Positions 33,857 through 41,915 of a stretch of DNA of 64,000 bases are shown here, one piece after another. The DNA is from JACVRW01 sp963803245 (GTDB taxonomy: Bacteria > Actinomycetota > Thermoleophilia > Solirubrobacterales > Thermoleophilaceae). Numbering within the stretch: the stretch's first letter is position 1; each line of letters begins with the position of its first letter. The DNA lies in assembly GCA_963803245.1 (NCBI GenBank), contig CAWDLI010000017.1, positions 186,001-250,000 of the forward strand, read 5' to 3'. The translations under genes and the position numbers were made by a program. The notes under the pieces were generated by a model. That model did not search any database and had not been told where the DNA came from. It saw nothing but the letters and a program-made list of their open reading frames with translations.

Positions 33857-34444
33857 CCCAAGGAATACGAACCGGGGAACGAGAAGGTTCAGCTGGAGGC
33901 GATCGCCGACGCGTACGAACGCTGGCAGGTCGCCCACATGCTGGGCTACCTGGCGATTCTCATCTTCGCCGTGGCGATCCTCGGGCTGGCGTCGCTGCTG
34001 TACGAGCGCCGCCCGCGCGCCGCCGTCTGGGGAGGGGCCCTCGGTCTCGCCGGCGGGATCGGGCTCGCGAGCGTGATCACGCTGGACGGCTTCACCTGGG
34101 GAGTGCTCGGCGAGCTCTCCGCGCAGCCCGGCGTGGATCCGCGCACCGTGGAGCGGGCGCTCGACGAGGTGCAGAACTCGGCCTGGTCGCTCCCCTACTA
34201 CCTCACCGCGCTCGGCTACATCATCGGCATGCTGGTGCTCGCGGTCGGCGCCGCGCGCGCGGGGCTGATCTCGCCGTGGGCGGGTGGCCTGCTGGCCGTC
34301 TCCGTGATCCTCACCGGCACCGAGACGATGATCGTCTCGAACGCCTACTTCATCGCCGGCGCGGCGCTCATGCTGGTGGCGGGGATCGCGGTGGCGCTGT
34401 CCCTGCTGCGGGTGGAAGAATCCGGGCGATGGACCTCCAGCTGA
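33782..34444 (+). CDS. uncharacterised membrane protein
   Basis: 220 residues with about six hydrophobic helices. Examples are AAAYVAAPALLLADNLL, MLGYLAILIFAVAILGLASLLY, WGGALGLAGGIGLASVI, YLTALGYIIGMLVLAVG and the last segment AGAALMLVAGIAVALSLL. The loop after helix one, NLLHPKEYEPGNEKVQLEAI, and WQVAHMLG recall a common actinobacterial membrane family (DUF4386-like), but I cannot name it firmly. Leaderless GTG start. The last 16 nt overlap the cupin gene. Confidence 0.72.
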   Translation: MRRREITAAAYVAAPALLLADNLLHPKEYEPGNEKVQLEAIADAYERWQVAHMLGYLAILIFAVAILGLASLLYERRPRAAVWGGALGLAGGIGLASVITLDGFTWGVLGELSAQPGVDPRTVERALDEVQNSAWSLPYYLTALGYIIGMLVLAVGAARAGLISPWAGGLLAVSVILTGTETMIVSNAYFIAGAALMLVAGIAVALSLLRVEESGRWTSS

Positions 34445-34776
34445 TCGGGCTCGACTCGCCGAGCGAGGTGCGCGAGTTCCCCAAGGGCCGGTTCGAGGTC
34501 TTCCAGGTCGGTCCCATGACCATCGGGCGGGCGAGCTACGACCCGGGCTGGCGCTGGAGCGAGGACGTGGGCGACTCGCCCGGCTCGCTCTGCGAGGTCG
34601 AGCACGTCGGCTGGGTGGTGAGCGGCCAGGCCGCCGTGAAGATGGCCGACGGCGAGGAGCGCGTGATGGTCGCCGGTGACTTCTTCTACGTCCCGCCCGG
34701 GCACGACAGCTGGGTGGTGGGCGACGAGCCCTACGTCTCGCTGCACCTGATGGGCAGCGAGGACTACGCCCGCTGA
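34429..34776 (+). CDS. single-domain cupin protein
   Basis: 115 residues. The central part has cupin motif 1-like HVGWVVSGQAAVKMADGEE and motif 2-like AGDFFYVPPGHDSWVVGDE. The His, Glu and second His typical of metal-binding cupins are partly present (EHVGWV, PPGHD). Without a fused domain it could be a small isomerase, an oxygenase or a sensor. It overlaps the membrane protein gene by 16 nt and converges on the hydrolase pseudogene, whose last 13 nt it covers. Confidence 0.82.
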   Translation: MDLQLIGLDSPSEVREFPKGRFEVFQVGPMTIGRASYDPGWRWSEDVGDSPGSLCEVEHVGWVVSGQAAVKMADGEERVMVAGDFFYVPPGHDSWVVGDEPYVSLHLMGSEDYAR

Positions 34777-35629
34777 GGAGCGAGGAACACTCGCAGGAGC
34801 GCGACCAGGGGCTCCGGCCGGTCCTCCGGGATGAACGTGCGCGAGCCCTCCACGAGCTCGAACCGGGCCTGCGGCATCAGCCCGGCCAGCCGCTGCCCGT
34901 GCTCGCGCGGGAAGAAGCGGTCGTCGGCGCCCCAGACGACGAGCGCGGGGCCGCCGAACGCGCCGACCCGCTCGGATGCCTGCACCATGTCGCGCTTGTC
35001 AGCGCGGCTCAGCAGCGAGGCGAAGTCGCGGCGCACGCCGGGATTGCTGCGCAGGCCGGCCAGGTAGGACTCCATGATCGCCGGCTCGATCGGCCGGTGC
35101 GTGGCCCAGCCGTACGCGATCGGCAGCCGCTGCGCGGCGCGCAGCCGCATCGCCTGCGTGAGCAGCCAGAGCGCGGGCGCCACGCGAGACACTCGGCTTG
35201 AGGTACGCGACCGCCTTGGGCGGGTAGTTCTCGAACGCGTCGCACGACGTGAGCACGAGCCGGGACACGCGATCGGGACGGCGGCCCACCAGCGCCTGGG
35301 ACAGGGCGCCACCGGTGTCGTTGGCCACCAGCGTCACGTCCTTCAGGCCGAGCGCGTCGATGAAGCTCGCCGAGCACGTCCGCGGCGCCGTTGAGCGACA
35401 GGTCGCGACCGTCCCGCAGCGGGATCGAGTGACCGCCGAGCGGCAGGTCGGGCACGATCGTGCGATGGCTCGAAGCCAGCTCCGGCGCCACGCGCCGCCA
35501 GAGGTCGCCGTTCACGGCGGCGCCGTGGGCGAACACGATCGGCGGGCCGGTTCCGCGCTCGCGGTACTCCAGCGTGCCCGCGGGCACCTCCACGGTCCTG
35601 CGTTCGCCGAGGGCGTCGCTGATCGCCAT
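34764..35629 (-). pseudogene. alpha/beta hydrolase with two frameshifts
   Basis: Three consecutive segments in three frames make one hydrolase. The N-part from ATG 35629 (RBS GGGAGGAT) has VFAHGAAVNGDLWRRVAPEL and VPDLPLGGHS. The middle has TLVANDTGGALSQALVGRRP, where the nucleophile position is ND rather than the usual Ser, as in haloalkane dehalogenase-like proteins. The C-part has LVVWGADDRFFPREHG. Frames shift near 35370 (within CTCGGCGAGC) and near 35190. The total length is two bases over a multiple of three. All parts look well conserved, so either the loss is recent or these are base errors. Confidence 0.8.
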
Positions 35630-35654
35630 CGCGCGGGCATCCTCCCAGGCGTGG

Positions 35655-35692
35655 TGCGGAAGCACCCGGCTCGGGCAGGTGCGCACCGATGG
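35655..35692 (+). repeat. intergenic element, copy A
   Basis: TGCGGAAGCACCCGGCTCGG followed by GCAGGTGCGCACCGATG. It is nearly identical to copy B (57598) over about 38 nt. It shares the CCGG.T..GG...GGTGC.C.CCGATG core with copies C, D and E. It lies between the divergent hydrolase and LLM genes and merges into the TACGCT -10 of the latter. Confidence 0.55.
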
Positions 35693-35693
35693 T

Positions 35694-35699
35694 TACGCT
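35694..35699 (+). promoter_or_regulatory. -10 box of a leaderless gene (TACGCT)
   Basis: TACGCT is followed by exactly 6 nt and GTG 35706. Copy A of the intergenic element ends one base upstream. Confidence 0.5.
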
Positions 35700-35705
35700 G
35701 CTGAG

Positions 35706-36464
35706 GTGAGCACGCGACACGGCATCTACCTGGCCCCCTTCGACGAGCTCTCGGAGCCCGGGGCGGTGGCGGCTCTGGCCGAGCGCGCCGAGAGCCGCGG
35801 CTGGGACGGCCTCTTCGTGTGGGACCACGTGCAGTACCACGAGCCGGTGCGCGCCGTGGCCGACCCGTGGATCACCCTGGCGGCCGTGGCCGTGGCCACC
35901 GAGCGCCTGACGATCGGCCCGCTGGTCACGCCGCTCGCGCGCCGCCGGACGCACAAGCTGGCTCGCGAGACCGTCACGCTCGACCGGCTGAGCGGCGGGC
36001 GCACCGTGCTCGGCGTGGGCCTCGGCTGGCACAGCAGCGGCGAGTTCGACGCCGAGCGCTTCGGCGAGGAGGAGGACCCGCGGGCGCGGGCCGTGCTGCT
36101 CGACGAAGGGCTCGAGCGACTGGCGCGCTACTGGGACGGTGAGTTCGAGCCGCCCCCGGTGCAGCAGCCGCGGATCCCGGTCTGGGTAGCGGGACGCTGG
36201 CCCAAGCGACGCCCGATCGAGCGGGCGGCGCGCTGGGACGGGTACTTCCCGATCGACCTGCCCGGGCCGGATGCGCTCGCGGAGGCCGCCGCACAGATCG
36301 AGTCGCTGCGCGGCGGGGAGACCGGCCACTTCGACCTCGTCGTGACCAACCCGCCGGGCACGGACCCGGAGCCCTGGATCGCGGCCGGCGCCACGTGGTG
36401 CCTCACGGGGTTCGGCATGCAGCCCACGCGCGCCGAGGTCGAGCGCGCGATCGACTCGCGCTGA
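35706..36464 (+). CDS. LLM-class flavin-dependent oxidoreductase
   Basis: 252 residues, luciferase-like TIM barrel. Motifs are LAERAESRGWDGLFVWDHV, ERLTIGPLVTPLARRRTHKLAR and GVGLGWHSSGEFDA. The pattern is close to actinobacterial F420-dependent LLM enzymes, although FMN cannot be excluded. At 252 residues it is slightly shorter than the usual 280-340. The substrate is unknown. GTG start behind a leaderless-type promoter. Confidence 0.88.
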   Translation: MSTRHGIYLAPFDELSEPGAVAALAERAESRGWDGLFVWDHVQYHEPVRAVADPWITLAAVAVATERLTIGPLVTPLARRRTHKLARETVTLDRLSGGRTVLGVGLGWHSSGEFDAERFGEEEDPRARAVLLDEGLERLARYWDGEFEPPPVQQPRIPVWVAGRWPKRRPIERAARWDGYFPIDLPGPDALAEAAAQIESLRGGETGHFDLVVTNPPGTDPEPWIAAGATWCLTGFGMQPTRAEVERAIDSR

Positions 36465-36469
36465 CGATC

Positions 36470-36502
36470 GATCGGCGGCCGCCGCGTGGACGGCCGCCGA
36501 TC
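36470..36502. terminator. strong bidirectional hairpin terminator
   Basis: A perfect 12-bp inverted repeat (GATCGGCGGCCG ... CGGCCGCCGATC) with a 9-nt loop lies between the convergent LLM and YcnI-like genes, so it can end transcription from both sides. Confidence 0.7.
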
Positions 36503-36515
36503 CCCGCAGCCTCCG

Positions 36516-37211
36516 TCAGGCGGTGCGCTTCCGCGCCGCGCTGAGGGCACCGGCGCCGACCGCGAGCCCGAGCGCTCCCACGACGAGCGCGAGCACCGCC
36601 AGCCAGGTGGGCGCCCCGTCGCCGTCGCCTCCGCCGTCGTCGGCGGTCTCGGCCGCCGGCTGCGCGTCGGCCGCGGGCGCGTCGTGCCCGCCCTCGGACG
36701 CGGTGAGCTTCACCTGGGGCGCGGGCTCGTCGGCGTCAGGGGCGCCGATCCAGCGCACGACCTCTCCGTCGCCGTAGGTCTGGAGAGCCTTGAACGTGAG
36801 GCTGGTGTCCGGCTTGTCAGGCACGCCGACCGAGAGGCCGAAGTCCTGGAACTGCCCGGGCCCGACCTTTCCCTCCGGCCCGCTGCCGGTCCAGGTGATC
36901 CTGTCCACCCGGTCGGTCACCTGCTCGCCCTCGTCGTTCGTGACCGGCTGCGCGAGCTTCTTCCTGACCACCTTGGCGGTCCAGCCGGGCACCGGCTGTG
37001 TGGACACGAACTGGAAGCCGGCCGGGAACTGCACCTCGACCTTGACGGTCGACGCGTCGTCGCGCTCGTTCGGCACACGCACGTCGAGCCGGGTGAAGCC
37101 TCCCGCCGGAACCTCCTCGGGCTGGAGCGTCACGTGAGCCTGGGCCACCGCGGGCGCGGTGAGCGCGGCGGCGGCGCAGGTGATGGCAATGGTCCTTCTC
37201 ATTCGATTCAT
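36516..37211 (-). CDS. YcnI-like (DUF1775) exported copper-binding protein
   Basis: 231 residues. Signal peptide with cleavage after AVAQA gives a mature N-terminal His (HVTLQPEEVPAGG). This His with a conserved Trp binds Cu(II) in characterised YcnI. The DUF1775 body has GWTAKVVRKKL and TWTGSGPEGKVGPGQF, then an acidic Gly/Asp linker and one C-terminal membrane helix (APTWLAVLALVVGALGLAVG). It is the last gene of a minus-strand copper-related set with CopC-CopD. It probably scavenges or delivers copper at the outer face of the membrane. Confidence 0.9.
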   Translation of the reverse strand: MNRMRRTIAITCAAAALTAPAVAQAHVTLQPEEVPAGGFTRLDVRVPNERDDASTVKVEVQFPAGFQFVSTQPVPGWTAKVVRKKLAQPVTNDEGEQVTDRVDRITWTGSGPEGKVGPGQFQDFGLSVGVPDKPDTSLTFKALQTYGDGEVVRWIGAPDADEPAPQVKLTASEGGHDAPAADAQPAAETADDGGGDGDGAPTWLAVLALVVGALGLAVGAGALSAARKRTA

Positions 37212-37256
37212 ACCTCCGTTGGATCGTCTGTTCGCGGGCGCGTTCGCCCGCGCGAT

Positions 37257-37595
37257 TCAGCCGACCCGTGGAGGGGGAGCGCGACCCGCCAGCCCGGCCG
37301 CCACCAGCGCCCCCCCGCGCGGCAGCGCGGGGAGCGCCCCGCGCCACGGGCGCGCGCGAGGAGCGCGACGGCTTCGCGCGCGCGAGCGGCGGCCGAGGCG
37401 TCGCGCGTAGGCGCGTTCGCCCGGATAGCGGCCGAGCGCCAGGAGCGCGAGCAACAGCAGCGCCGGCGCGAGGTACGCAAGCGCCTCCATGGCGCCCATG
37501 GCGGCGCTGCCCAGCGCCCAGACCAGCGCCGCGAGCGCGACCACCGCCATGCGCCGCTGCTCCGCGCGCATGAACGCCCTGCCCGCGGCGCTCAT
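37257..37595 (-). CDS. small two-helix membrane protein, paralogue of the 40-kb protein
   Basis: 112 residues. Two hydrophobic helices (MAVVALAALVWALGSAAMGAM and LAYLAPALLLLALLALG), then a very basic tail ending LPRGGALVAAGLAGRAPPPRVG. The same plan occurs in the protein at 40049-40378: an E.LAYAAP..LLLLPLL.GR helix and a tail IPRGGRLLARALAVRPPPAP. The two genes flank the CopC-CopD operon and are clearly paralogous. ATG 37595 forms ATGA with the CopCD stop. Function unknown; a role in copper handling is inferred only from position. Confidence 0.72.
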   Translation of the reverse strand: MSAAGRAFMRAEQRRMAVVALAALVWALGSAAMGAMEALAYLAPALLLLALLALGRYPGERAYARRLGRRSRARSRRAPRARPWRGALPALPRGGALVAAGLAGRAPPPRVG

Positions 37596-39320
37596 CGCAC
37601 CGGCACCTCGATCCGGGCCGAGTACGCGTCGAACGCGGACACGCGGGCGGCCACGTCCAGCCGCCAGTCGCCCTTCGGGGCCAGATCGGCGCGCCTGATC
37701 ACGTAGTGGCCGGGGCCGGCCTTCTGCGGCCGCAGGGCCAGCGGACCGATGTCCTTGTCCGGCAGCCGCGCGTTCACGGTCAGCTCCTTGGCCCGGTCCC
37801 ACTGGCGCCCGCTGGTCCTGTCGAAGAGGTAGAGGTGGATCTGGTTGCGCCCGACACGGGCGGGGTCCACCGTCAGCTCGAGCCGTGCCGGCCCCAGCGT
37901 CGCGTCGGCGGACACGGGCCCGGTGGCGCCCACCGGGGGCGCGTAGGAGACGAGCGCCGCGGTGACCGAGAGCACCGCCAGCATCAGCACCAGCTCGGCT
38001 CGGAGGGCGCGCCGCAGCTCCACCCCGGCCGCGCCGGGTGTCGCCCGGCGCGCGGCAAGCGCGTCGAGACGCGGGCGGGTGCGCTGACGGTTCCACGCCC
38101 CCAGGCCGATGAGCGCGACCAGGAGCCCGATCTTGACGAGGATCGCGCGGCCGAAGGCGCTGTGCAGGAGGTCGCCGAATGCCTCGAGGTCCAGGATCGC
38201 CTGCACGGTGCCGGTCGCCACGAGCACGGCCACCGCGGCCAGCGCGACCGTCGAGAAGCGACTCACCGACCCCGCGAGCACGGGCGTCCGGTCCTCGGGC
38301 TCGAGCACCCGCGTGGCGGAGGGCAGGGCCAGCAGCAGCAGCGCTACGCCGCCCACCCACACGGCCATGGCGAGCACGTGCAGGAAGTTGGCCGGCACCA
38401 GCACCCAGGACGGGTCCAGCGTCGCGGCGTGACCGGCGAGCGCCGGCGTGAGGCACAGGAAGCCGAGCAAGCGCCACCAGGGCAGCGGCCGCCGCCCGGG
38501 AGGCGTGCGGGGCGCGGAGCGCGAGCAGAGCGCCCACCACGAGCCAGGCCAGCAGCCTGAGTCCCCAGACGGTGCCGAAGCGCGTGTGGAGCACGTCCTC
38601 CACCACTCCGGGGTCGAGTGCGCTCCACAGCGACGTGCCGCCGGCGATCGCTCCCTGGAACACGAGCCCGAGGGCGGACATGACCGTGCCAAGCGCGGCG
38701 GCCACCAGCAGCAGGAGCCGCGTCCGGCGGGCGAAGGCCTCGCGCGCCCCCGTGAAGTCGGTGCCCGAGCGGCCCGCGGCGGCGAGCGCCGGCCTCCACA
38801 CGGCCAGGACGAACACGATGGCGCCCGCCGCGAGCGCGAGCGCCAGGTACGACAGCGCGCGCACGACCCCGAAGCCGACCTCCGTCACGACCCCCGCTCC
38901 GCCCGCGTCGATCAGCTGATCCAGGCTCTCGGCCGGTGTGCCGCCGCGGCCGACCGTGAAGACGAAGCCGCCCACGACCGGATGCGAGTCGGCCGAGACC
39001 ACCCGATAGGTCGCGGTGTAGGTGCCGTGTCCCAGCCCGTCGCGGAGGCCCACCGCGATCGCGTTCCCGCGGCCGTCAGGGTGTTCAGCGCTCCCGCGAT
39101 CGACCCGGTCGCCGTCACCGTCGTACACCCGCACGGAGCCGAATGCGGCCTCCACGGGCTCGCCGAAGCGGAACACCACGCGGGCCGGGGCACGCTCCAA
39201 CTGCGCGCCGCGCGGCGGCGAGGTGGCCTCCAGCACGGCGTGCGCCTGAGCGACCGCCGGGCACGCGAGCACGAGCGCGACCGCGAGGGTGGCGAGGACA
39301 CGGGGACGTCGCGGCCTCAC
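37592..39320 (-). pseudogene. CopC-CopD fusion copper resistance/import protein, frameshifted
   Basis: From GTG 39320: a signal peptide with mature N-terminal His (QA-HAVLEATSPP). A CopC domain follows with DSHPVVGGFVFTVG, then CopD membrane helices (ALSYLALALAAGAIVFVLAV and more), and a C-terminal soluble YtkA-like region. Near 38470 the frame changes. One frame reads to AAAAALVALAR, the other continues LLGFLCLTPALAGHAATLDPS. One lost base in GCGCTTGCTCGG accounts for it. The whole would be about 576 residues. The start forms GTGA with the preceding gene's stop. Pseudogene or base error; the rest is well conserved. Confidence 0.85.
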
Positions 39321-39991
39321 CAGGCCTCCCGCACCTCGCCGGGCGGACCGGCGCCACGGCGACGGCGCCTGACGACGATGACCAGGGCGAGTCCCGTCAG
39401 CGCCGCGGCGCCCAGGGCGATCCCGGCCGCTGCCGGAAAGCCGCCATCCCGCTCGCCGACCCAGATCAGCCGCCCGTGGATCGTGGCCGGGCGGCCACCG
39501 GCGGTCAGCGGCACCTTCCAGTCGAAGACCTTGGTGCGCCGCCCCTCGTCCTTCACCTGGGGCGGCACGGTGTGAGCCATCCAGTGGATGCGATGGTCGT
39601 GCCAGGCGTAGCGCCCGGTGCGGTCCACCTCGCGCCAATCCGGTGTTGCCCTGGGCGTCGCGCCAGCCGGCACCTCCACCCCCTCGGCGAAGCGGTCGTC
39701 GTTCAGGTAGTAGGTGGGCGAGCGGTGGTTGACCGCCACGGTGCCGTCCGCGGCGATGCGCACGTAGGGCTCACCGCGGTAGCCCTCCACGACCACCGTC
39801 CTGCCGCTGCGATTGCGCAGCTCGAGGCTGTCGTCGTAGTTGACGACCTCGACCTGCACCCCATCCAGCGCGGGAGCGATGTCCCGCACCTCGGAGCGAA
39901 AACTCGGATTGCCCTGATGGGCGACCGCCGCCGGGGCCAGCAACCCCAGCAACGCGGCCGCGGGCGCGACCGCACGCCACAAGCGAGCCAT
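39317..39991 (-). CDS. exported protein of unknown function in the copper operon
   Basis: 224 residues. Signal peptide (ALLGLLAPAAVA) predicted to leave His as the first mature residue (HQGNPSFRSEV), as in its CopC and YcnI neighbours. The mature part contains YLNDDRFAEGVEVP and a His-rich run WHDHRIHWMAHTVPP, then a single C-terminal helix (IALGAAALTGLALVIVV) and a basic tail. The N-terminal His plus the HDH/HW cluster suggest metal, probably copper, binding. RBS GAGGAGG precedes ATG 39991. I do not recognise a named family. Confidence 0.78.
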   Translation of the reverse strand: MARLWRAVAPAAALLGLLAPAAVAHQGNPSFRSEVRDIAPALDGVQVEVVNYDDSLELRNRSGRTVVVEGYRGEPYVRIAADGTVAVNHRSPTYYLNDDRFAEGVEVPAGATPRATPDWREVDRTGRYAWHDHRIHWMAHTVPPQVKDEGRRTKVFDWKVPLTAGGRPATIHGRLIWVGERDGGFPAAAGIALGAAALTGLALVIVVRRRRRGAGPPGEVREAW

Positions 39992-40048
39992 GAGACCTCC
40001 TCGGCTCGAAGCGAATGACCGCCTGGACCGCTCGGCGCGGTCAGGCGA

Positions 40049-40378
40049 CTAGCGCGAGGCGGGCGCGGGCGGCGGGCGCACCGCGAGCGCGCGGGCGAGC
40101 AGGCGGCCACCGCGTGGGATGAGGGTCATCCCCCGTAGCCAGGTGATCGGCGCGGCCGCCAGGGCGGGGCGCGGCCGGCGAGCACGGCGGATGCGCGCCG
40201 CGGCACGGGCGATCCGCTCCTCGCCGACGAAGCGCCCTGCCAGGAGCGGCAGCAGGAGCACCACCAGCGGTGCCGCATACGCGAGCACCTCCGTGAGCCC
40301 GGCGAGCGCGCCGAGCAGCATAGCCACGCACGCCGCGCCGGCGAAGACGGCCATCAGACGCTGATCGCGACCGACCAT
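40049..40378 (-). CDS. small membrane protein, first gene of the copper operon
   Basis: 109 residues. Two hydrophobic helices (MAVFAGAACVAMLLGALAGL and VLAYAAPLVVLLLPLLAG), then a basic tail with TLIPRGGRLLARALAVRPPP. It is paralogous to the protein at 37257-37595. It opens the minus-strand copper-related operon 57 nt upstream of the His-rich exported protein. Its promoter (TACGCT on the minus strand, 8 nt before ATG) is back to back with that of the DUF2855 gene. Confidence 0.7.
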   Translation of the reverse strand: MVGRDQRLMAVFAGAACVAMLLGALAGLTEVLAYAAPLVVLLLPLLAGRFVGEERIARAAARIRRARRPRPALAAAPITWLRGMTLIPRGGRLLARALAVRPPPAPASR

Positions 40379-40386
40379 TCCTCACA

Positions 40387-40392
40387 AGCGTA
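40387..40392 (-). promoter_or_regulatory. -10 box (TACGCT, minus strand) of the copper operon
   Basis: TACGCT on the minus strand lies 8 nt before ATG 40378. A matching box on the plus strand (40411) serves the divergent gene. Confidence 0.45.
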
Positions 40393-40410
40393 ACCGCCGA
40401 GGGCCTCGGA

Positions 40411-40416
40411 TACGCT
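40411..40416 (+). promoter_or_regulatory. -10 box (TACGCT) of the DUF2855 gene
   Basis: TACGCT is followed by 8 nt and GTG 40425, consistent with a leaderless transcript. Confidence 0.45.
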
Positions 40417-40424
40417 GCCCGAAG

Positions 40425-41486
40425 GTGGACTTCCTCGTTAGCCGCGACGACATTCGCGAGTGCCGCTTCGACGCGGCGCCGGTCCCGGAGCCATCGGCGG
40501 GCGAGGTGCTGCTCGAGGTCGAGAGCTTCAGCCTCACGTCGAACAACGTGACCTACGCCGTGATGGGCGACGCCATGTCCTACTGGCGCTTCTTCCCGGC
40601 GGAGGAAGGCTGGGGACGGGTGCCGGTCTGGGGCTTCGCGCACGTGACGGCGAGCGCCCACGACGAGGTGCGGGAGGGCTCCCGCGTGTACGGCTACTTC
40701 CCCCCGTCGAGCCACCTGGTCGTGGTCCCGGAGCGCGTGAAGGCCGGCGGCTTCGTGGATGCGTCGCCACACCGGGCTGAGCTGCCCGCGGTCTACAACT
40801 CGTACGAGCCCGCCGCCGACGAGCCGGGCCCGGGCGAGGACCACCAGGCGCTGTTCCGGCCGCTGTTCGGGACCTCGTTCCTGATCGACGACTTCCTCGA
40901 CGAGAGCGACTTCTTCGGCGCGGGCAGCGTGGTGCTCGGCAGCGCGTCCAGCAAGACGGCGCTGGGCACCGCGTTCATGCTCGCGCGGCGAGAGGGCGTG
41001 AACGCGATCGGCCTGACGTCCGCCGCCCGCGCCGAGTTCGTGCGCGGCCTCGACGTGTACGACCAGGTCGTCACCTACGACGAGCTGGAGTCGCTCCCGG
41101 ACGCGCCCGCCGTGTACGTGGACATGTCGGGCGACGCCGGCGTGCGCGGGGCCGTGCACCGGCACTACGGCGACGCGCTCGCCTACGACTGTGCGGTGGG
41201 CGTCTCGCACTGGGACAAGGCGTTCGCCGACCCGGGGCCGCTTCCGGGTCCGGCTCCTGAGCTCTTCTTCGCGCCCGATCGCTTCCGCAAGCGCGGCGAG
41301 GACTGGGGACCCGCTGACCTGCAGAGCCGCGTCGGCGCCGCGTGGGGTCCGTTCAACGACTGGCTCTCAGGCTGGCTCGAGGTCGTGCACGGCAGCGGAC
41401 CCGCCGACGTGGAGCGCGCGTACCTCGAGCTGGTGGACGGCCGCACCGCGGCCTCCACCGGCTACGTCATGTCGCTGCCCCGCTAA
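40425..41486 (+). CDS. DUF2855 family protein (MDR-like reductase fold)
   Basis: 353 residues. The N-terminus has the MDR GroES-like pattern (PEPSAGEVLLEVESFSLTSN). The family blocks NNVTYAVMGDAMSYWRFFPA, GTSFLIDDFLDESDFFGA and VVLGSASSKTALGTAFML identify DUF2855. The last resembles the nucleotide-binding loop of medium-chain dehydrogenases, without zinc ligands. No activity is established for the family. Leaderless GTG start. It converges with the DDN-like gene, overlapping by 4 nt. Confidence 0.88.
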   Translation: MDFLVSRDDIRECRFDAAPVPEPSAGEVLLEVESFSLTSNNVTYAVMGDAMSYWRFFPAEEGWGRVPVWGFAHVTASAHDEVREGSRVYGYFPPSSHLVVVPERVKAGGFVDASPHRAELPAVYNSYEPAADEPGPGEDHQALFRPLFGTSFLIDDFLDESDFFGAGSVVLGSASSKTALGTAFMLARREGVNAIGLTSAARAEFVRGLDVYDQVVTYDELESLPDAPAVYVDMSGDAGVRGAVHRHYGDALAYDCAVGVSHWDKAFADPGPLPGPAPELFFAPDRFRKRGEDWGPADLQSRVGAAWGPFNDWLSGWLEVVHGSGPADVERAYLELVDGRTAASTGYVMSLPR

Positions 41487-41902
41487 CGGGGCTCGAGCAC
41501 GACCACCGGGATCTCCCGGTCGGCCCGCTCCTGGTACTCGTCGTAGGCGGGCCAGACCTCGGTCATGCGCTTCCAGAGCCGCTCGCGCTCCTCACCCGTG
41601 GCCGTTGAGGCCCGCACCGGCACAACGTCCCCCTTCACCTGGATGGTCACGTCGGGATCCTCAGTGAGGTTGTAGTACCAGCCGGGGTGATCCGGAGTGC
41701 CTCCCCTGGAGGCCACGATCACCCAGCGGCCGTCGTCGGTGCGGTGGATGAGCGGTGTGGTCCGCTCCTGGCCCGACTTGCGCCCGGTCGTGCTCAGCAG
41801 CAGGATCTCTGTGCCGCGCCAGTGGTAGCCGCGCTCGCCGTCGGTCTCCCGATACGTGCGCACGTGCTCCTGGCCGAACAGGTTGTCCTCGTCGTTCGTC
41901 AT
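41483..41902 (-). CDS. DDN-like F420/deazaflavin-dependent nitroreductase-family protein
   Basis: 139 residues. LLLSTTGRKSGQERTTPLIH, VIVASRGGTPDHPGWYYNLT and VTIQVKGDVVPVRA are the signature of the DDN (deazaflavin-dependent nitroreductase) split-barrel family, which uses F420 in actinobacteria. Together with the LLM oxidoreductase it suggests F420 metabolism. ATG 41902 sits 7 nt after TAGCCT on the minus strand; this box includes the stop codon of the HD-GYP gene. Confidence 0.9.
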   Translation of the reverse strand: MTNDEDNLFGQEHVRTYRETDGERGYHWRGTEILLLSTTGRKSGQERTTPLIHRTDDGRWVIVASRGGTPDHPGWYYNLTEDPDVTIQVKGDVVPVRASTATGEERERLWKRMTEVWPAYDEYQERADREIPVVVLEPR

Positions 41903-41909
41903 CTCGACG

Positions 41910-41915
41910 AGGCTA
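41910..41915 (-). promoter_or_regulatory. -10 box (TAGCCT, minus strand) of the DDN-like gene
   Basis: TAGCCT is followed by 7 nt and ATG 41902 on the minus strand; it overlaps the stop codon of the preceding gene. Confidence 0.4.
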
